Source of the DNA: Larix kaempferi
Taxonomy: Eukaryota > Streptophyta > Pinopsida > Pinales > Pinaceae
Direction of reading: 5' to 3'
DNA length: 64,000 nt
Assembly (NCBI GenBank): GCA_027924585.1
Contig: BSBM01000904.1
Coordinates: forward strand, 16,203,501-16,267,500
The position numbers were made by a program, and so were the translations under genes. The notes under the pieces are model-generated. The model made no database searches, was not told the origin of the DNA, and worked only from the letters and a program-made list of their open reading frames with translations. Shown here piece by piece: positions 32,461 to 45,061 of the stretch (position 1 is the first letter of the stretch; each line of letters begins with the position of its first letter).

Positions 32461-33979
32461 AATTTTTTTCTAGTTTTTTTAAAAAATTGAAAAGAATAAC
32501 ACCTATAGTTTTTCATACTTGGTTTATGATCACAATCATTAAAAATATATATTCAAAAGAGAGAGTAAGTACATCATTTTCAACCTATAATTATACAAAA
32601 TTGATCTTTTTAGTCCATAAAAAAAATCATATACAATTTATTTCATAAAAAAATTAGAATTTTATATACAAACAAGAAAGTAACATACATTAATAATGGT
32701 ACAAAATTGATCTTTTATTCCATAAAAAATATCATATACAATTTATTTAAAAAAAAAAAGAATTTTATATACAAACAAGAAAGTAGCATACATTAATAAT
32801 TGATAATTGACTATATTATAATTTTAAATTAAATATTATAAGAAAAGCCAATATAAATAAATTAATATGATGATAAATATTAAAATAATTTAAAATTTTG
32901 TTTATATATTTAAAAAATCAATTCAACATATCATTTATAAAAATAAAACTTCATTAAAGAGGATGACAACTCTAACCTACAACCACTTAAAATTACATTC
33001 AAAAGATTAATATAAATAAATTAATATGATAATGATGGCTATTAATATTTATGAAACTAAATTTTATTTATCTAATTTTGATAATTTTTTTTTAAATTTT
33101 TTTTTATATATTCAAAAAAACTTATCATTTATCAAGCACTTAGAGGGATCCAATTTATTGAAGTGTGTGTATATATATCTTAATTTTTTTAAAAAAAATT
33201 ATTATTAAATATTATAAGAAAAGCCAATATAAATAAATTAATATGATGATAGATATTAATAATTATTAAAACAATTTAATTTTTTTTTTATGTATTTAAA
33301 AAATCAATTCAACATATTATTTATAAAAATAAAACTTTATTAAAGAAGATGACAACTCTAACCTACAACCACTAGAATTACATCTAAAAGATTAATATAA
33401 ATAAATTAATATGATAATGATGGTTATTAATGTTTATGAAACTAAATTTTGTTTATCTTATTTTAATAAAAAAACTTTTTAAAATTTTATTTATATATTC
33501 CAAAAAATCTTATCATTTATCAAGCACCTAGAGGGATCTAATTTATTGAAGTGTGTGTATATATATCTTTTTTTTTTACAAAAAATTTACACCTCTAAAA
33601 ATTTGATCACTCTCTTGTTTGATAAATCTTGGTTTAAGTTTTATTTTTTATTTTATAGATTCACATTGATATTTTTTAATTATTTTTAGTAATTTTTTTA
33701 TTTTATGAGCTGTCCTAAAATTTTTTAATTATTTTTTTAGTAAAGTAACTTCAACATCTCCCCATACTTAGAGTAGAGCACCTTGCTCATATTGATGTAA
33801 TAAAATCAACATAAATCCATTTTAAAATTTGATCCTTTAAAATGTTTGATAAACACTAAATTTAAAATAGATCTATAATAGTTTTAATTTTTATTTTATA
33901 AATAAACATAATTTTTTAATTACTTTTCATTTAGTTTTGCAATTATTGATATGAACCTCCAACATTTTACAATGATGTT
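32461..33979. other. Very AT-rich tract, no gene
   Basis: Apart from the 376-bp duplication there is only AT-rich sequence with T and A runs. A shorter near-duplicate of about 100 bp is visible at about 32590-32800. No ORF with a domain is present. Confidence 0.6.
32831..33570 (+). repeat. Tandem duplication, 376-bp period
   Basis: AAATATTATAAGAAAAGCC begins units at 32831 and 33207. Both run through GATGACAACTCTAACC to GAAGTGTGTGTATATATATC. Confidence 0.92.
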
Positions 33980-36518
33980 AGTTCAGTCCATCTAAACAGA
34001 AAACCTCCGCGTAACTCCAAACAAAGCAATGAAATTCGAAGAGAAAAGAAAGGCCGTCTTCATCGGCGATGGTAGAAAAAGATTGTGCATGATGTTCACA
34101 TTTTACCATGGACATTCTTATCTTTTAGATTACAATTAAAAATGAAGCGTGGACAGTAAACCAAAACGGGGTCGAATTTCTTGAGAGTTGGAAATGGCCT
34201 AATTTATACAATTTTTATTTCCTGCCAGTTGCCCTTTTGTTTTATTTCCGGGCAATATTCCGTTGTTTATGTCGATACGTTATATCCTTGACTTTTATAA
34301 TCTCGACTTGCATGATCTAGTTGACTAGAGGAAGTTTATAATAATCCATGGTTCACATGATGCTTAAGTTGCAGGAATGCCCCAGTACAACCTATCTGTG
34401 CGGTTCATGGATATCTCTGACTACAGTTTTTTCAATTTTCATAACAGAAAGTATTGGAACGATCTCTTTTACGTCTAAGCGTTTTGGGTTCTCCGTCTTT
34501 TGATTGATTGAGCAGCAGCCAGAGATTCAATCAGGTCAGCAATAATTTCTTGACTGTCATCATACAATATCATAAAACAGAGAAAACTATCAAACTGTTT
34601 TATTCATCGATAGTATACTGCAGATCCATTATATATGGGTTTTCTTAGAATCGTCAATGGTAACAATAGACCGTTATCTACCAATCAATATCACATAGGG
34701 TAGCTTTTGCAGACTGCTTTCAGTCACTATAGACATGGTTTCCAGTAAGCTGTTAGATTTTTTCCATGAAGAGATGTCGGATGTGGATTTTTCAAATTCA
34801 TCAGGGACTTGAAGTTTGCATGAGTTTAGATGTTAGACTTTGAAATATTAGAGATGTCTGCCTCGCCTTGGGAGGGTTTTATATATCTGAGAAGTTCTAT
34901 TTACACGGGTTGACATTGTCATTACGTTGCTGGGCTAAAGTGCTCTTACTTGAGACCTTGAGAGTGGCTGTTCACTTTTATTTGATTATTGGAGCCTGGT
35001 TGCTCCTATGATTATAATATTGCATCAGAGGCGTATTACCAGATTTGGTCAATTAATAGATCCATGGTCTTGAGGTTGGTTTATGCCATTATGGTATAAG
35101 ATCCCAAGGTTGAGCCCTTGAGGTTGGGCAATGGTAAATGGTCTTCAAGGAGGACTTACTCATAACTGTCATGCAAGCCTGCTATAGAAGCCTAGTAGCA
35201 CAAGTTAAAATGGGTGTATTTGCAATGTCTTCCAAGTGTTTGATAAAATTGAAAGTACAAGGATTCTGCCAAAGCAAAACCCAAGTTATAAGTGTTGAAC
35301 ATGCCTTGGGTGTACACTTGGAGACTTATTTTCATGCTGAATTACTAATAATAAGTTTTGGGTCGTGCTTTTAGAGTCTTACTGCCAGAACTAGCGTCAC
35401 TGCATTGAATTTCATGAATTTCATAAAAATTATGAATTAGAGATTCATATGTTGTGCTCTAGAATTGATTCTATTGGTATAATTTAGAAGATGAGATTCA
35501 TTGGGTTGAGCTATGTCCAGTGGCCAGCAATTGATAATGACCAGCTTGCAAACTTGCAAGTATGATGTTGGACTGATTTCATTCATATGGGCCTTGGTCA
35601 CTGCTACCCTGAGCAAGTTGCCTCGAACTCTGGCTTTCCAAATTGACAAAGGCTTGTCAACAGGATTGTAGTTTAGTTGTGAATCCAGTGACATCTCCTA
35701 GAGGCATGAATAAATAGTTGAACCTAGGTGCAAGTCCTAGGCAATTTTGATGGAAGAGTACTCCCAATTGTAGTATTTTGGCCAAGCCAAAGTATTGATG
35801 TTTAGTGGTTGATCCAAAACCAGATCCGAACAAAAGTCGAATGGTTTTGATGGCTCAGCAATGAAGGAAAACTCGGCAAGGTCAGAAGGTTGGTTAGGAA
35901 TAGAGGCTCGAGGCTACAAGGTTGATGATGAGGCCAAAGGAAGCAGTTGATAGTGTGAAGGGCGCCACACTTCTCCAATCTAATACCACTTGCCTCCAAA
36001 GTGCTGCATAGCCAAGGAAAGCATAAAATAATTAAAGCATTAAAAAATTAAAAGAAGATAAAGACAAATGACAAAGGAACCATGAACTGGAATGCTGCCA
36101 GTAAAAGCCAAAGGAGGAGGATTGCTGGAGTTAAGAAGCTGCTACCTTGTGCAGGTTGCGTGGAACTTTGGGCTTTTGAGACTGACAATGGCCTATCAAC
36201 AGGGTTGTGGTTCAGTTGTGGATCCGGTAAAATATTCTAGAGGCATCAATATATAGTTGAGGCTAGGTGCAAGTCCTAGGTGGTTTTGATGGAAGAGTAC
36301 TCCCTATTGCAACATTTTGGCCAAGTCAAAGTATTGGTGTTTAGTGGCTGGTCTGAAACCAGATCCGGACAGAAGTTGTATGGCTTTAATGGCTCAGCAA
36401 TGAAAGAAAACTCTGCAAGACTAGAAGGTTGCCTAGGAATGTAGGCTCAAGGCTACGAGACCAAGGGAAGCAGTTGACAATGTGAAGGGCCCCATGCTTG
36501 TTCAATCCGCCATCATGT
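33980..36518 (+). repeat. Repeat family A, copy 2, left part
   Basis: Collinear with 9840-12790, including the start block, the GACTTGCATGATCTAGTTGAC block and two 520-bp-class subrepeats (starts near 35605 and 36140). It breaks off at 36518, and the missing end is found at 45062. Confidence 0.85.
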
Positions 36519-37759
36519 AAAAAATTAAAAATTCCTTCTCATTTGCAATGCTTAGTCAAGGTCTTTGATTTTTAATGCAAAACAGAAATTTCACCTCTAA
36601 CCTTAGAGGTTTCTTGGATCTTAAGCTTGTGAATTTTCAATCTTGGGGCCGTTGTGAAATAGCGTATAAAACAGCAACAGAAAGAGTACAATATTTCACT
36701 TCCAAACAGTTCAAACTTCTAGGCAATCCAAGGAGAAGGGATACCAAATCACTTGGATAAGTTCCAGCCATCTAGGGCAACTTATCCCATATACACCAGA
36801 TCTAAAAATTCACTTTTACAGCTGCAATAACAATATTATAACAGAAGTAAAAACAACTCCTTATATTCTTCAATTAGAAGTCAAATTACTTAACAATTGT
36901 CCTTTTATTTGTCTAATCATCAAGACATGTTTAGCTGTAAACAACAATACATGAAGAACATATAATCATATATGGCTGAAAATCAAATCTGGAAAATGCA
37001 CAAGTTTTGGATAGCTGAAAACTTTATTTATATACTCAAGACGAAGTACATGTACATACCATAGCCTTCTCTCAAGGCTAGTACAAATCCACTAGCTCTC
37101 CAAAACCCTAACTAGGGAAAATCAACAAAACCCTAGCTCAACCAAGTAGCTCCAATATGCAAGAATCACTCCAATACATTCTCCAAGGCAAGACGTCCTC
37201 TTCTCTTCTTCTTCATGAAATACACCTAGGGTTTATCACCAAACACTAATATTCTTACCTTCTTAGGGTTGAAACCCCAACCACAGAAATATCCAAGAAA
37301 CCGTAGCACTCCAAGACAAGATAGACCAAGTACATAAGATCCAAGAAAGAGAGAGAGAGAAGAGTGATCATCACCATCATTTTCTTCACAAGAGTAAACC
37401 CTAGAATCTCTCAAGGATCGAGCTCCAACAAAGACGTCTCCTCTAGACTTCATAATTCCTTTGAAGCTTCATGAGGAAACACTAGCGACTTCCTCCAAGA
37501 GGCTAAGTACAAAGAAAAGAGTGTGATAATGGTGATAATGAAAGAACTCTCTCCTTCCTCTATTTGTATGAGAGGTAAGGGAGGCCAACAATGCAATGTG
37601 GGCCACTTAATTTTAGAGTGAACGGAAGAGACATGCAAAGAGGAGGCTTTGCTCATAGCTAGGGTTTCCCTAGCCATCACTCTGCTGAATTTTGCACCTT
37701 GATATCTCATACCACAACTCTTCCATGCTCATTGTTGGCATCATTGGAATCTAGAGATT
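36519..37759. other. Unclassified repeat-like stretch
   Basis: Left part of the 8.5-kb block that splits family A copy 2. It contains CCCTAG-rich and GAGAGA tracts that look like plant 5' leader or LTR sequence read in reverse. On the minus strand near 37700, TGGTATGAGATA resembles the initiator-Met primer site at 9 of 12 positions, too weak to call. No protein domain was recognised. Confidence 0.4.
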
Positions 37760-39350
37760 GAGGTTACTACTAAGGATTTTGCTCTTTCAAGTACAACATT
37801 TTCATTTAGTTAGTGATTGGAGAAGAGATATCTTCAAACATAGAGGTGATTAAGGCTCTAATTAATATCGTAAATCTTGCCACAAGATCTCAGCCTCAAC
37901 ATCGGATATTTGTTAAGTGACTGGAGGTCGTCCCTCAACTGGATCTTTCATCCCAGGAGCTATCTTATTCTGTTGAAGAGAGCTTTGATTGGCAAGTGTG
38001 GCGCAGCCCTAGAGCTATTGATCATGGATAGCAGATTTTTGGACATTGAGGATACAAAGCTAGGATTCGTTATTTGCATCTAGAAGAGGCTATTTTGTTT
38101 TCCTTTTTCTGAATAAGGAAGCCTGCAATTTGATTTTTCATTTTGGACCTTATTTCATGGGATCCGGGGGAATGTATTTATCATCTTGGCCTCTAGATTT
38201 TAATCTAGAGGAGGATATTACTGCAGCCCTTCTATGGGTCAAATTGCCTCATTTGCCCATAATTTTTTGGGATGAAAGTTCTCTTAAAGATATTGGAAAT
38301 AAGATGGGAAGATTTATTGACAAAATAGAACCAAAGGGAAATCTATTATCTTGTTCACGAATATGTGTGGAAGTCAACTTGGAGAAGGGCTTGCCAAAGG
38401 CATTGCAAATCAATTTGGACAAGTGGAGTCACTTGCAAACCCTTGATTACGAGCAACTTCCCTTCAAATGCAATCATTGTCATATTTATGAGAATTTCGC
38501 TAAATATTGCCCAAAGCCTCAAGCAGAATAGCACCCTCCTCAACAACAAATTGAATTCAAGCAAGCTTAGAGCAGGCACAAAGGTTCGTAGCACATGGCT
38601 TAAAGATTCCTCAAGAGGAATTTCCCAAAAAGAGAAATAACAGATTTGAAGCAATGGAAAATTAGAAGAAGATGAGAAGGAAAACGAAGAGGAAGAGCAA
38701 GAAGAGAACAAATCTTAAGGAGGGGATGATCCTTCAAAACCCCACATGGAGCCAAAAAATGTTGTTTCAGCAGAACTGAAGAGGGACAGGAAGAAGAGGC
38801 AAAAGAAGAGGAACCAACAAATGATTTAGAGGAATCAAATTTGGAAGAAGAGAAAGTAGGGGAAGATCCTCCAACTAAACCCTTAGTGTAGCTTCCTGTC
38901 ACATGAGTGCCCCATTCATGTGAAACTTTTGTGTCTCTTTCCTTTATCGAAGTTTTGATGAAAGGCTATCATCCACCTTCTCCTTCACACAAGGAAGGAA
39001 ATCAAGCCAGGATCAAAGAGAAAAAGAAACTAAAGTAGGAATCTTCTCAGGGACTCAAGCAACTCTAGATTCTCTCTTGTTAATAGGGATGGCTCTTCAA
39101 AGGCGATAATTATGTATTGTTTCTGTGCTTTATTAGGCAAGCAATTTGCAAGGATTTATCCTACTACTCAAGAATTTGTAAGAAAATGTAGTGGCAAAGG
39201 AAAATGGTGGATTCACTCCTCCCAGTTCCTTAATGGAGGAAGAATAATATGCTCGTAGTGATCTATTTTTTGAAATTCTTTACTTTCTAGTTGTCTAGTT
39301 AGGTTGCATCCTTTTCTATCAATACAATTCTCCTTGTTCTTGTAAAAATA
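37760..39350 (+). mobile_element. ORF1-only LINE derivative
   Basis: A plus-strand LINE ORF1 (DUF4283 and zinc knuckle) is followed, with no endonuclease or RT, by a 3' region ending near 39350. The end reads CTATCAATACAATTCTCC and then TTGTAAAAATAAAAC, a typical plant LINE tail. The element therefore looks internally deleted, not 5' truncated. It is decayed, and neither the 5' boundary nor TSDs could be fixed. Confidence 0.65.
38130..38531 (+). pseudogene. LINE ORF1 fragment (DUF4283 + zinc knuckle)
   Basis: 133 codons. WVKLPHLPIIFWDESSLKDI, then GRFIDKIEPKG and SRICVEVNLEKGLPKAL are DUF4283-type LINE ORF1 sequence, closely parallel to the ORF1 at 18288-18803. The zinc knuckle reads CNHCHIYENFAKYC at about residues 113-126, so the spacing C-x2-C-x4-H-x4-C is changed: the histidine position is an asparagine. 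Upstream DUF4283 sequence is in other frames. Behind it lies a glutamate-rich, frame-broken tail (38600-38900). The protein would bind element RNA; this copy is dead. Confidence 0.85.
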
Positions 39351-39359
39351 AAACAATAG

Positions 39360-39657
39360 AATGTGGGCCTAAGCCCTTACAAGCAACCTACAACAAGCTC
39401 ATGTAGACCAACACAAGTGAGACGCTCCACTCCAAAGTACACATGTCACGCTCCAAGGGGATGCCATACACAATAAGGGATCTAAGATGATGTAGCTACA
39501 AAAGGTAAGTCCACATGCCTTTGTCACAAGCCTCCATAGACTCTATCAATCCTTCTAAACAATGTACTCCATTGGGTTGGCTACCCTTGAAAGAACACTA
39601 TCACAACCCATGCATCCTCGAGCCAAATCCAAGCCTCGGAACAAGAATCCAAGGCTC
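39360..39657. other. Unclassified repeat, left of TIR element
   Basis: Non-coding sequence that resumes after the TIR element at 40522. Confidence 0.4.
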
Positions 39658-40521
39658 CAGTGTTGCAAACATCGGCGTGGCGAAAAAATCGGCAAGGTCC
39701 AGGAAACATCATTTCGGGATATCTCGGCAGCACATCGGCAATAAATCGACAAACTTAAAAAAATACAAAACTATTCATTTTTTTCAAATTTTTAAACATC
39801 TAAAGCAACAATAACATCAAATAAACACATTGCCACATGAATATGAATTATGAAAACCGATATATAAGATATATAAGATGTCCAGAGATACATCACACAT
39901 AAAAAATGGATCATGTCCTGAATCCTAACTCCCGAGTCATAAAAAAAAAACAAATGTATCTCATGATCATCATGAGTCAATAATAATAATAAATTAAATT
40001 AATTAGTTCGACTAGGATATTGAATGCTCTACAAGGGAGAATTAATTAATGTTTAAAAAATGCTCTGAAATTAATTAATTAGTGCCATAAGAATGCACTG
40101 AAATTAATTAATTAGTGCTGTAAGAAATAAAAATGCTTTGAAATTAATTAATTAGTGCCATAAGAATGCACTGAAATTAATTAATTAGTGCTGTAAGAAA
40201 TAAAAATGCTTTGAAATTAATTAATTAGTGCCATAAGAATGCCTTGCAAGGGAAAATTTCATAACAGGCTCCTCACACTCCACCCTCCATGAAGTCAAAA
40301 TCACCTTTAGAAAAAATTGGGAAAAAAACAGCAATATCTAGGGATAAATCGGGAAAAAATCGGCAATATCTCATAAAAAATCAGCCCTGGGAAAAAATTG
40401 GCAATATCTCGGAAAAAATCGGCCTGATTTTTTAGGCGATTTTTTGAAAAAAAATCGGTAAGTAGCAAAAATCGCGATTTCTCAGCACATGGCTATTTCT
40501 CGGCCGATGTTTGCAACACTG
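39658..40521. mobile_element. Non-autonomous TIR element (864 bp)
   Basis: It starts CAGTGTTGCAAACATCGGC and ends with the inverse (GCCGATGTTTGCAACACTG), a perfect 19-bp terminal inverted repeat. There is no transposase. The ends carry many TCGG/CCGA motifs, and the right arm repeats a GGAAAAAATCGGCAATATCT-like unit about four times. Flanks share ATCCAAG (39647-39653 and 40522-40528), but three extra bases separate the left copy from the element. A hAT-type MITE fits the CAGTG end and a near 8-bp TSD, without proof. Confidence 0.8.
40068..40247 (+). repeat. Tandem array, 73-bp period
   Basis: Units start at 40068 and 40141, with a partial third at 40214. Each holds two AAATTAATTAATTAGTGC motifs. 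It lies inside the TIR element. Confidence 0.95.
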
Positions 40522-40817
40522 ATCCAAGCAACCCCATGCCATATAGGGATTGATGCCCTCCTGTAGGATGCACAATGCACCTCTTGCTACATAGGGCATT
40601 CTCCAACCATTGAATTTTCCATGTGGCCATCATGGCAGGCATCTACCAAATTATCAAGAGAACTCCAATGCTTAAGGGAAGAATACCATGCCAACAATCA
40701 TCTGTGGTCAAGCAATCATCAAGAAAGCTATCTCAGTTGTGCAAATCCATCACAGACTGTTTCCCATGTTCCCATCCATCATGAACCATCCATGGGATGA
40801 ACATACACCATGTATTC
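40522..40817. other. Unclassified repeat, right of TIR element
   Basis: Continuation of 39360-39657; no gene. Confidence 0.4.
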
Positions 40818-41210
40818 TGTTGCCGTCGGGTGCTCACCTGGTTAACGCAGCAGGAATCTCCAAGCTCCTCGGTGCGCCCTTGGGGGCAAGTCTTGAGTCA
40901 AGTACTGTCACTTAATCTTGACTCCTCTGTTTAGGATAAATCCTAACAAAGCCAAGGGGGATGGTCCCTAGGGAAAGTTTCTAAGGCTGTTAAATTTTCT
41001 TAGTTCTTTAAATGGGGGTTATTTTTAGGAGTTTGAAAGTGAAACACTGTCCAAGTTATGCAAAATCATTTGTAATCAACAACAGAAGATTAAAAATACT
41101 CACGACATAAATGAAAGCTAAAATTGAAATAAAGCAAAATACAATATCAGATCAGTGCCGTGGAGTCAAATAAAATGGAGTGCTACTGTTGTAGTAGTGA
41201 AATGTTTTGC
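40818..41210 (+). repeat. Repeat family D, copy 1 (conserved part)
   Basis: Begins TGTTGCCGTCGG and is collinear with 46932-47360 (GAGTCAAGTA, TGTCACTTGAT, GACTCCTC and GAAGCCAAGGGGG-like blocks). The TG start suggests an LTR, but no matching end or TSD was secured. Confidence 0.7.
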
Positions 41211-44200
41211 AAGATTGTTCTTGGTCAGTTTTAATTTATTAATGATGAAATTGATTAATGGGGAAGGGGAACTCCAAATATATCGTGAGGTACGAGGAGT
41301 ATGTTCGGAGTTAAACGAGAGTGGCTCCTCATGAAGACGTGTGGGCTGGATGGAGTCTCGGGGAGATGTCCAACATTACACCAAACGAGGGTGTAGCCTG
41401 ACGGGGCCCCGAGGTCATTTTCCAGTGGTTCCTGCTTCTTCTGAAGAATTTCCCCACACAAGTTTAATGTTCGCGACGCTGGATTTTCATCGGTTTAAGG
41501 GGAGTAAGTTTTATTAAAATGAGTTTCTTAGTTAAATGTGGAAAATTAATTGAATGCTACAGTTCCACTTTTAGATGGAAACGAGCAAAATGGTTTATTC
41601 CAATTGTTGTACAGAAGCAAAAAATGTGTTATACTAATTACTACTGACTATGTGTCAACTTTTTGATCATCCACCACTAATCGGCAAAGCCTTTAGGTGG
41701 TGGCGATAGCATACTTTGTGGCAACAAGTGAGGTTCGTTTATTATGATTGTGAAAAAAAAGAAACTTGTAAAGATTGTACAAAATAATCGAATGCAAAAA
41801 GTGAAAGATTTTCTAATTACTACCTACGAATCTCTTTCCGGCTTGGTACTCGGGCAAGCCCTTATCCACGAACCGTAACTCGGGAAAGCGTAGGGGTTAG
41901 TATTCAGTTTGCAAAGATGAAAAGAAATTAAACAAGTTATTCTCTACTTATCAAAAATGAAATTTGTTCTAATCTAGTAATCAAACTATAAGCTGAAGCA
42001 GAAAAAGATGAAAAACCACACAAGACAGATACAGGCTTCCCCCAGATGGGGGAAGGGGGTTGTGGGAGCTGTGTAGCCCACTTGCTTTTTATTATATTTT
42101 TTACAAAGTGCTAAAATCAAATAAAGAATACCTTTGATCCTTATAAATGACTAGAAAAGAGTATAGGAGCTCTGGGGGCTTTAGATGGCGAAATTTGTCG
42201 AAATTTTGCTAGAGTTTCCTTCTCTTTTTTCGTCAAGTCTGCAAAAACAATGAAAAAACTATTGTTAAATTTAGTGGGTTAGCTAATGAAAAATAAAAAT
42301 TTTACACTACCTTAGTACTTGGAAAAATATAGAAATTTTAATGAAAACAAGTACTTAAAGCACTAATCTAGGTCTAGCTTGAAATAAAACTTTTAAAGAG
42401 CTCCTAGATCTGATATATATGCATTATAAAAGAAGATAAATGATTAAACTTTATGGATCTAACTTTTACTAAGCAAAAAAGAAACAAAGTAACCAAAAAA
42501 AGTTTGAGTTTAGAGATGGTAGAAAGAGGTCCTCAAGCTCAAGCTTGAATACTGTGAAGGAGAGAAAGCATCTGTGGAACAAAACTCATTAGATTCAAAT
42601 ATTTGAATGTAGTGGAAAGAAGATAGATGCAACCGAGCTCGAAAATCACTTCACCTTAGGTAACCTACAAAGCTACACACTTCTCCAGACAAGCAAGGTT
42701 AATCTAGTATATTTTATCAAGAAAGACAAGGAGAATATTAGTACCACCGAATACAGCCTATTACTCCTAAGATCTTTAGTGATAGAACATAAACAAGTAA
42801 ATTAACAGCTGTAAATACTTGCTCAAGTTAGCTAGAATCAACCTACAAGCTTGCAAGAAAGAAAGTAAAGCTAGCTAAATATCACCTCAATAAACACCAA
42901 CATGCACAACCATGGGGGGAATGCAACACATGAGCCTCCAAATCCTTCACAATCTTATTCAACAAATAGCATAACAGCCAAATAGTACATGAGCAGACGT
43001 TCAATGCTCCATGACAAATGATGGAGATTACCTCGCTTTATATAGAGTTTGAGAGAGGGAGGGGCGCATGAGATAGAGAGGGGACATCTCTAGAAAGGAG
43101 GAGCTGATTGCTCCATAAATCAAGGCTTGATTGAAGTGATGGGGGATGAGATCGAAGCCACCTCACAAGAGGGGCACATCCATCCCCATTGTAAACTCCT
43201 CCAACCACAAATTTGCTGCCATATAAGAGGAAGTCGCCCACATTGGATGAGGGCGCATCCCCAACAAGAGATGAACTCACCCTCTTGATCTTTGATTGCC
43301 AATCACTCTTGATTTGATTGGATATGCCTCCGATATGATTTGCCAACTCAACTGCCTCTTTATCTGGACCAAATTCCCCGAATTTAGGAATTGGATTTTT
43401 TCTCAAATCTTTATTTTTTGAATTTTTTAATTCTCTTTTTATCTTTTCGAGAGAATTTTTATTTAAGTGAAAAATAATCACTTAAAACTTATGAAAAGTG
43501 GGTTTAGGGGTAATATGGGTGCTCTTGGTTAGAAAACGAGCACCCCCATGGTGAATTTCACCTCCTAACCACTTTTCTAAGAAATTTTCAACTTTTTTAA
43601 TTAAAACATTAAAAAATAGCTCCGTTTGGGGGAAAAAAATTTATGTCTGAAAAACAAAATAAAACCTAGGGGGACCTAGTGCATGTCCATATGACTCAAT
43701 ACTTATGGCTAACATGTAACAATACATAGACATTTAGACTTTAATAACCTCCCAAGGTTTAGCCATCAAGGCAGATACTCCAGCTTTGGAGGTGTGAGTG
43801 AAAAACTCAGAAATTATACGTCACTAAACGCAATGCATAATAACTGAGGAAAAAAAACACTCTAGAGTACCACATTGATGGATAAACCTAAGGCAAGCCA
43901 AGCCTGTTACAAAAAAGATCATGCTAGACCAACTTATTACAATATCCCCTTGTTTATCGGACAATCCACTCGAGCGGACGCGAGCCGGATCTCCCTAGCT
44001 CAATGCGAGTCTAGAACAAATAAGACAGGCTACGAATGCATTTCCTAGATCTACTTAAGGATCAAGTACTAGATGTCTTACCTTTTACTTCGCTATCCTT
44101 TCTGCTGAATGCTACTCCACGTCTCACGGTCGTCAGATCCAAGCTGCAAGACCTGTCAAGACAAGAAACAAGAGAAACAAGTAAAGGGCATCTGTACAAT

Positions 44201-44850
44201 AAGAGATCTAAGTGAACAGTTAAGCAGGTAAACTACTCAATATCATTACACACATGAACAATATTGGTGGAAAGCATTTGTATTACTGTAAAAATAGGGA
44301 AGTACATAGCAGAGATATAGAACTACAACCGAGGCTTAACGCTGCAGCCCTTCTCCAACAAAGCCATTTTCCATTTCCTCCTAAGGAAGCTTGAGTCTCT
44401 CAAGGATGAGTAGGGATCTCTCAAGAGTGATTTCACCAGCATGTAGACACCATAGACTTCCTCCCTTTGGAGAGGGGTAGAGCTTCTCTTATATAGGACT
44501 AAGTGGGTAGGGTATGGATAGGATAGGTTGAGATATGGTAGGAGAGAGATAGGGGATCCTCCCAAGGTATTAGGAATCGAGTACCAACTCCCCTAGAGGT
44601 CAGGGATAGGGCCCTAAGTCAGCAAGTTTCGAGAAGAACCTCGAAGAAGCTATTTTTGCCCATTAACTGACTTCGTCGCACCCTGCAATGAAGCAAGCTG
44701 CGACATCGCATGTTGCATGAGTGCAACCTGCGACGACCTCTCAAAACCTGGTACAACTGGGTACAAATCCTCCCAGGTTAATTACTCAGTCAAGATATCT
44801 TCAGGGGTGTATACACTGAATCTCATGATGGGTAGATTTTAGGTGTAACA
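41211..44850. other. Unclassified continuation of family D, no gene
   Basis: About 3.6 kb of low-coding sequence. TATA-like motifs on the minus strand near 43040 (TATATAAAG) and 44495 (TATATAAG) resemble LTR promoters in reverse orientation. The minus-strand frames at 43038-43481 and 44323-44565 have no recognisable domain. Family D may end near 44850 (GTGTAACA), but the flanks do not match. Confidence 0.4.
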
Positions 44851-45061
44851 CCCCTAGGGGTATGGACATGCAATTTTTACAAAATGGCCAAAATTGGCCT
44901 GCTGAACTTCTGAACACTGGCAATGAACAATGCATGTTGTTCAAGTCTTCTACGGTTCACATGAAATCCAACTAAGTACAACTTAGTGGATAAGATATCC
45001 CAAATCTCATGAAGCACCCCAAACATGGTGTAAGCACTTTCAGAGTAACCTGAAAAACTAA
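44851..45061. other. Unclassified, right end of the 8.5-kb block
   Basis: Sequence between family D and the resumption of family A. CATGT at 45062-45066 matches 36514-36518 and may be a TSD of the block. Confidence 0.4.

Noticed and set aside
37690-37715. Initiator-Met primer site on the minus strand
   Set aside because: 9 of 12 matches and no LTR next to it.
40818-44850. Family D as a 4-kb solo LTR
   Set aside because: It starts TG and a CA end can be chosen near 41726 or 44850, but neither gives a TSD or primer site.
42000-44850. Host gene exons with minus-strand TATA boxes
   Set aside because: TATA-like motifs exist, but the open frames have no domain or splice-consistent layout.
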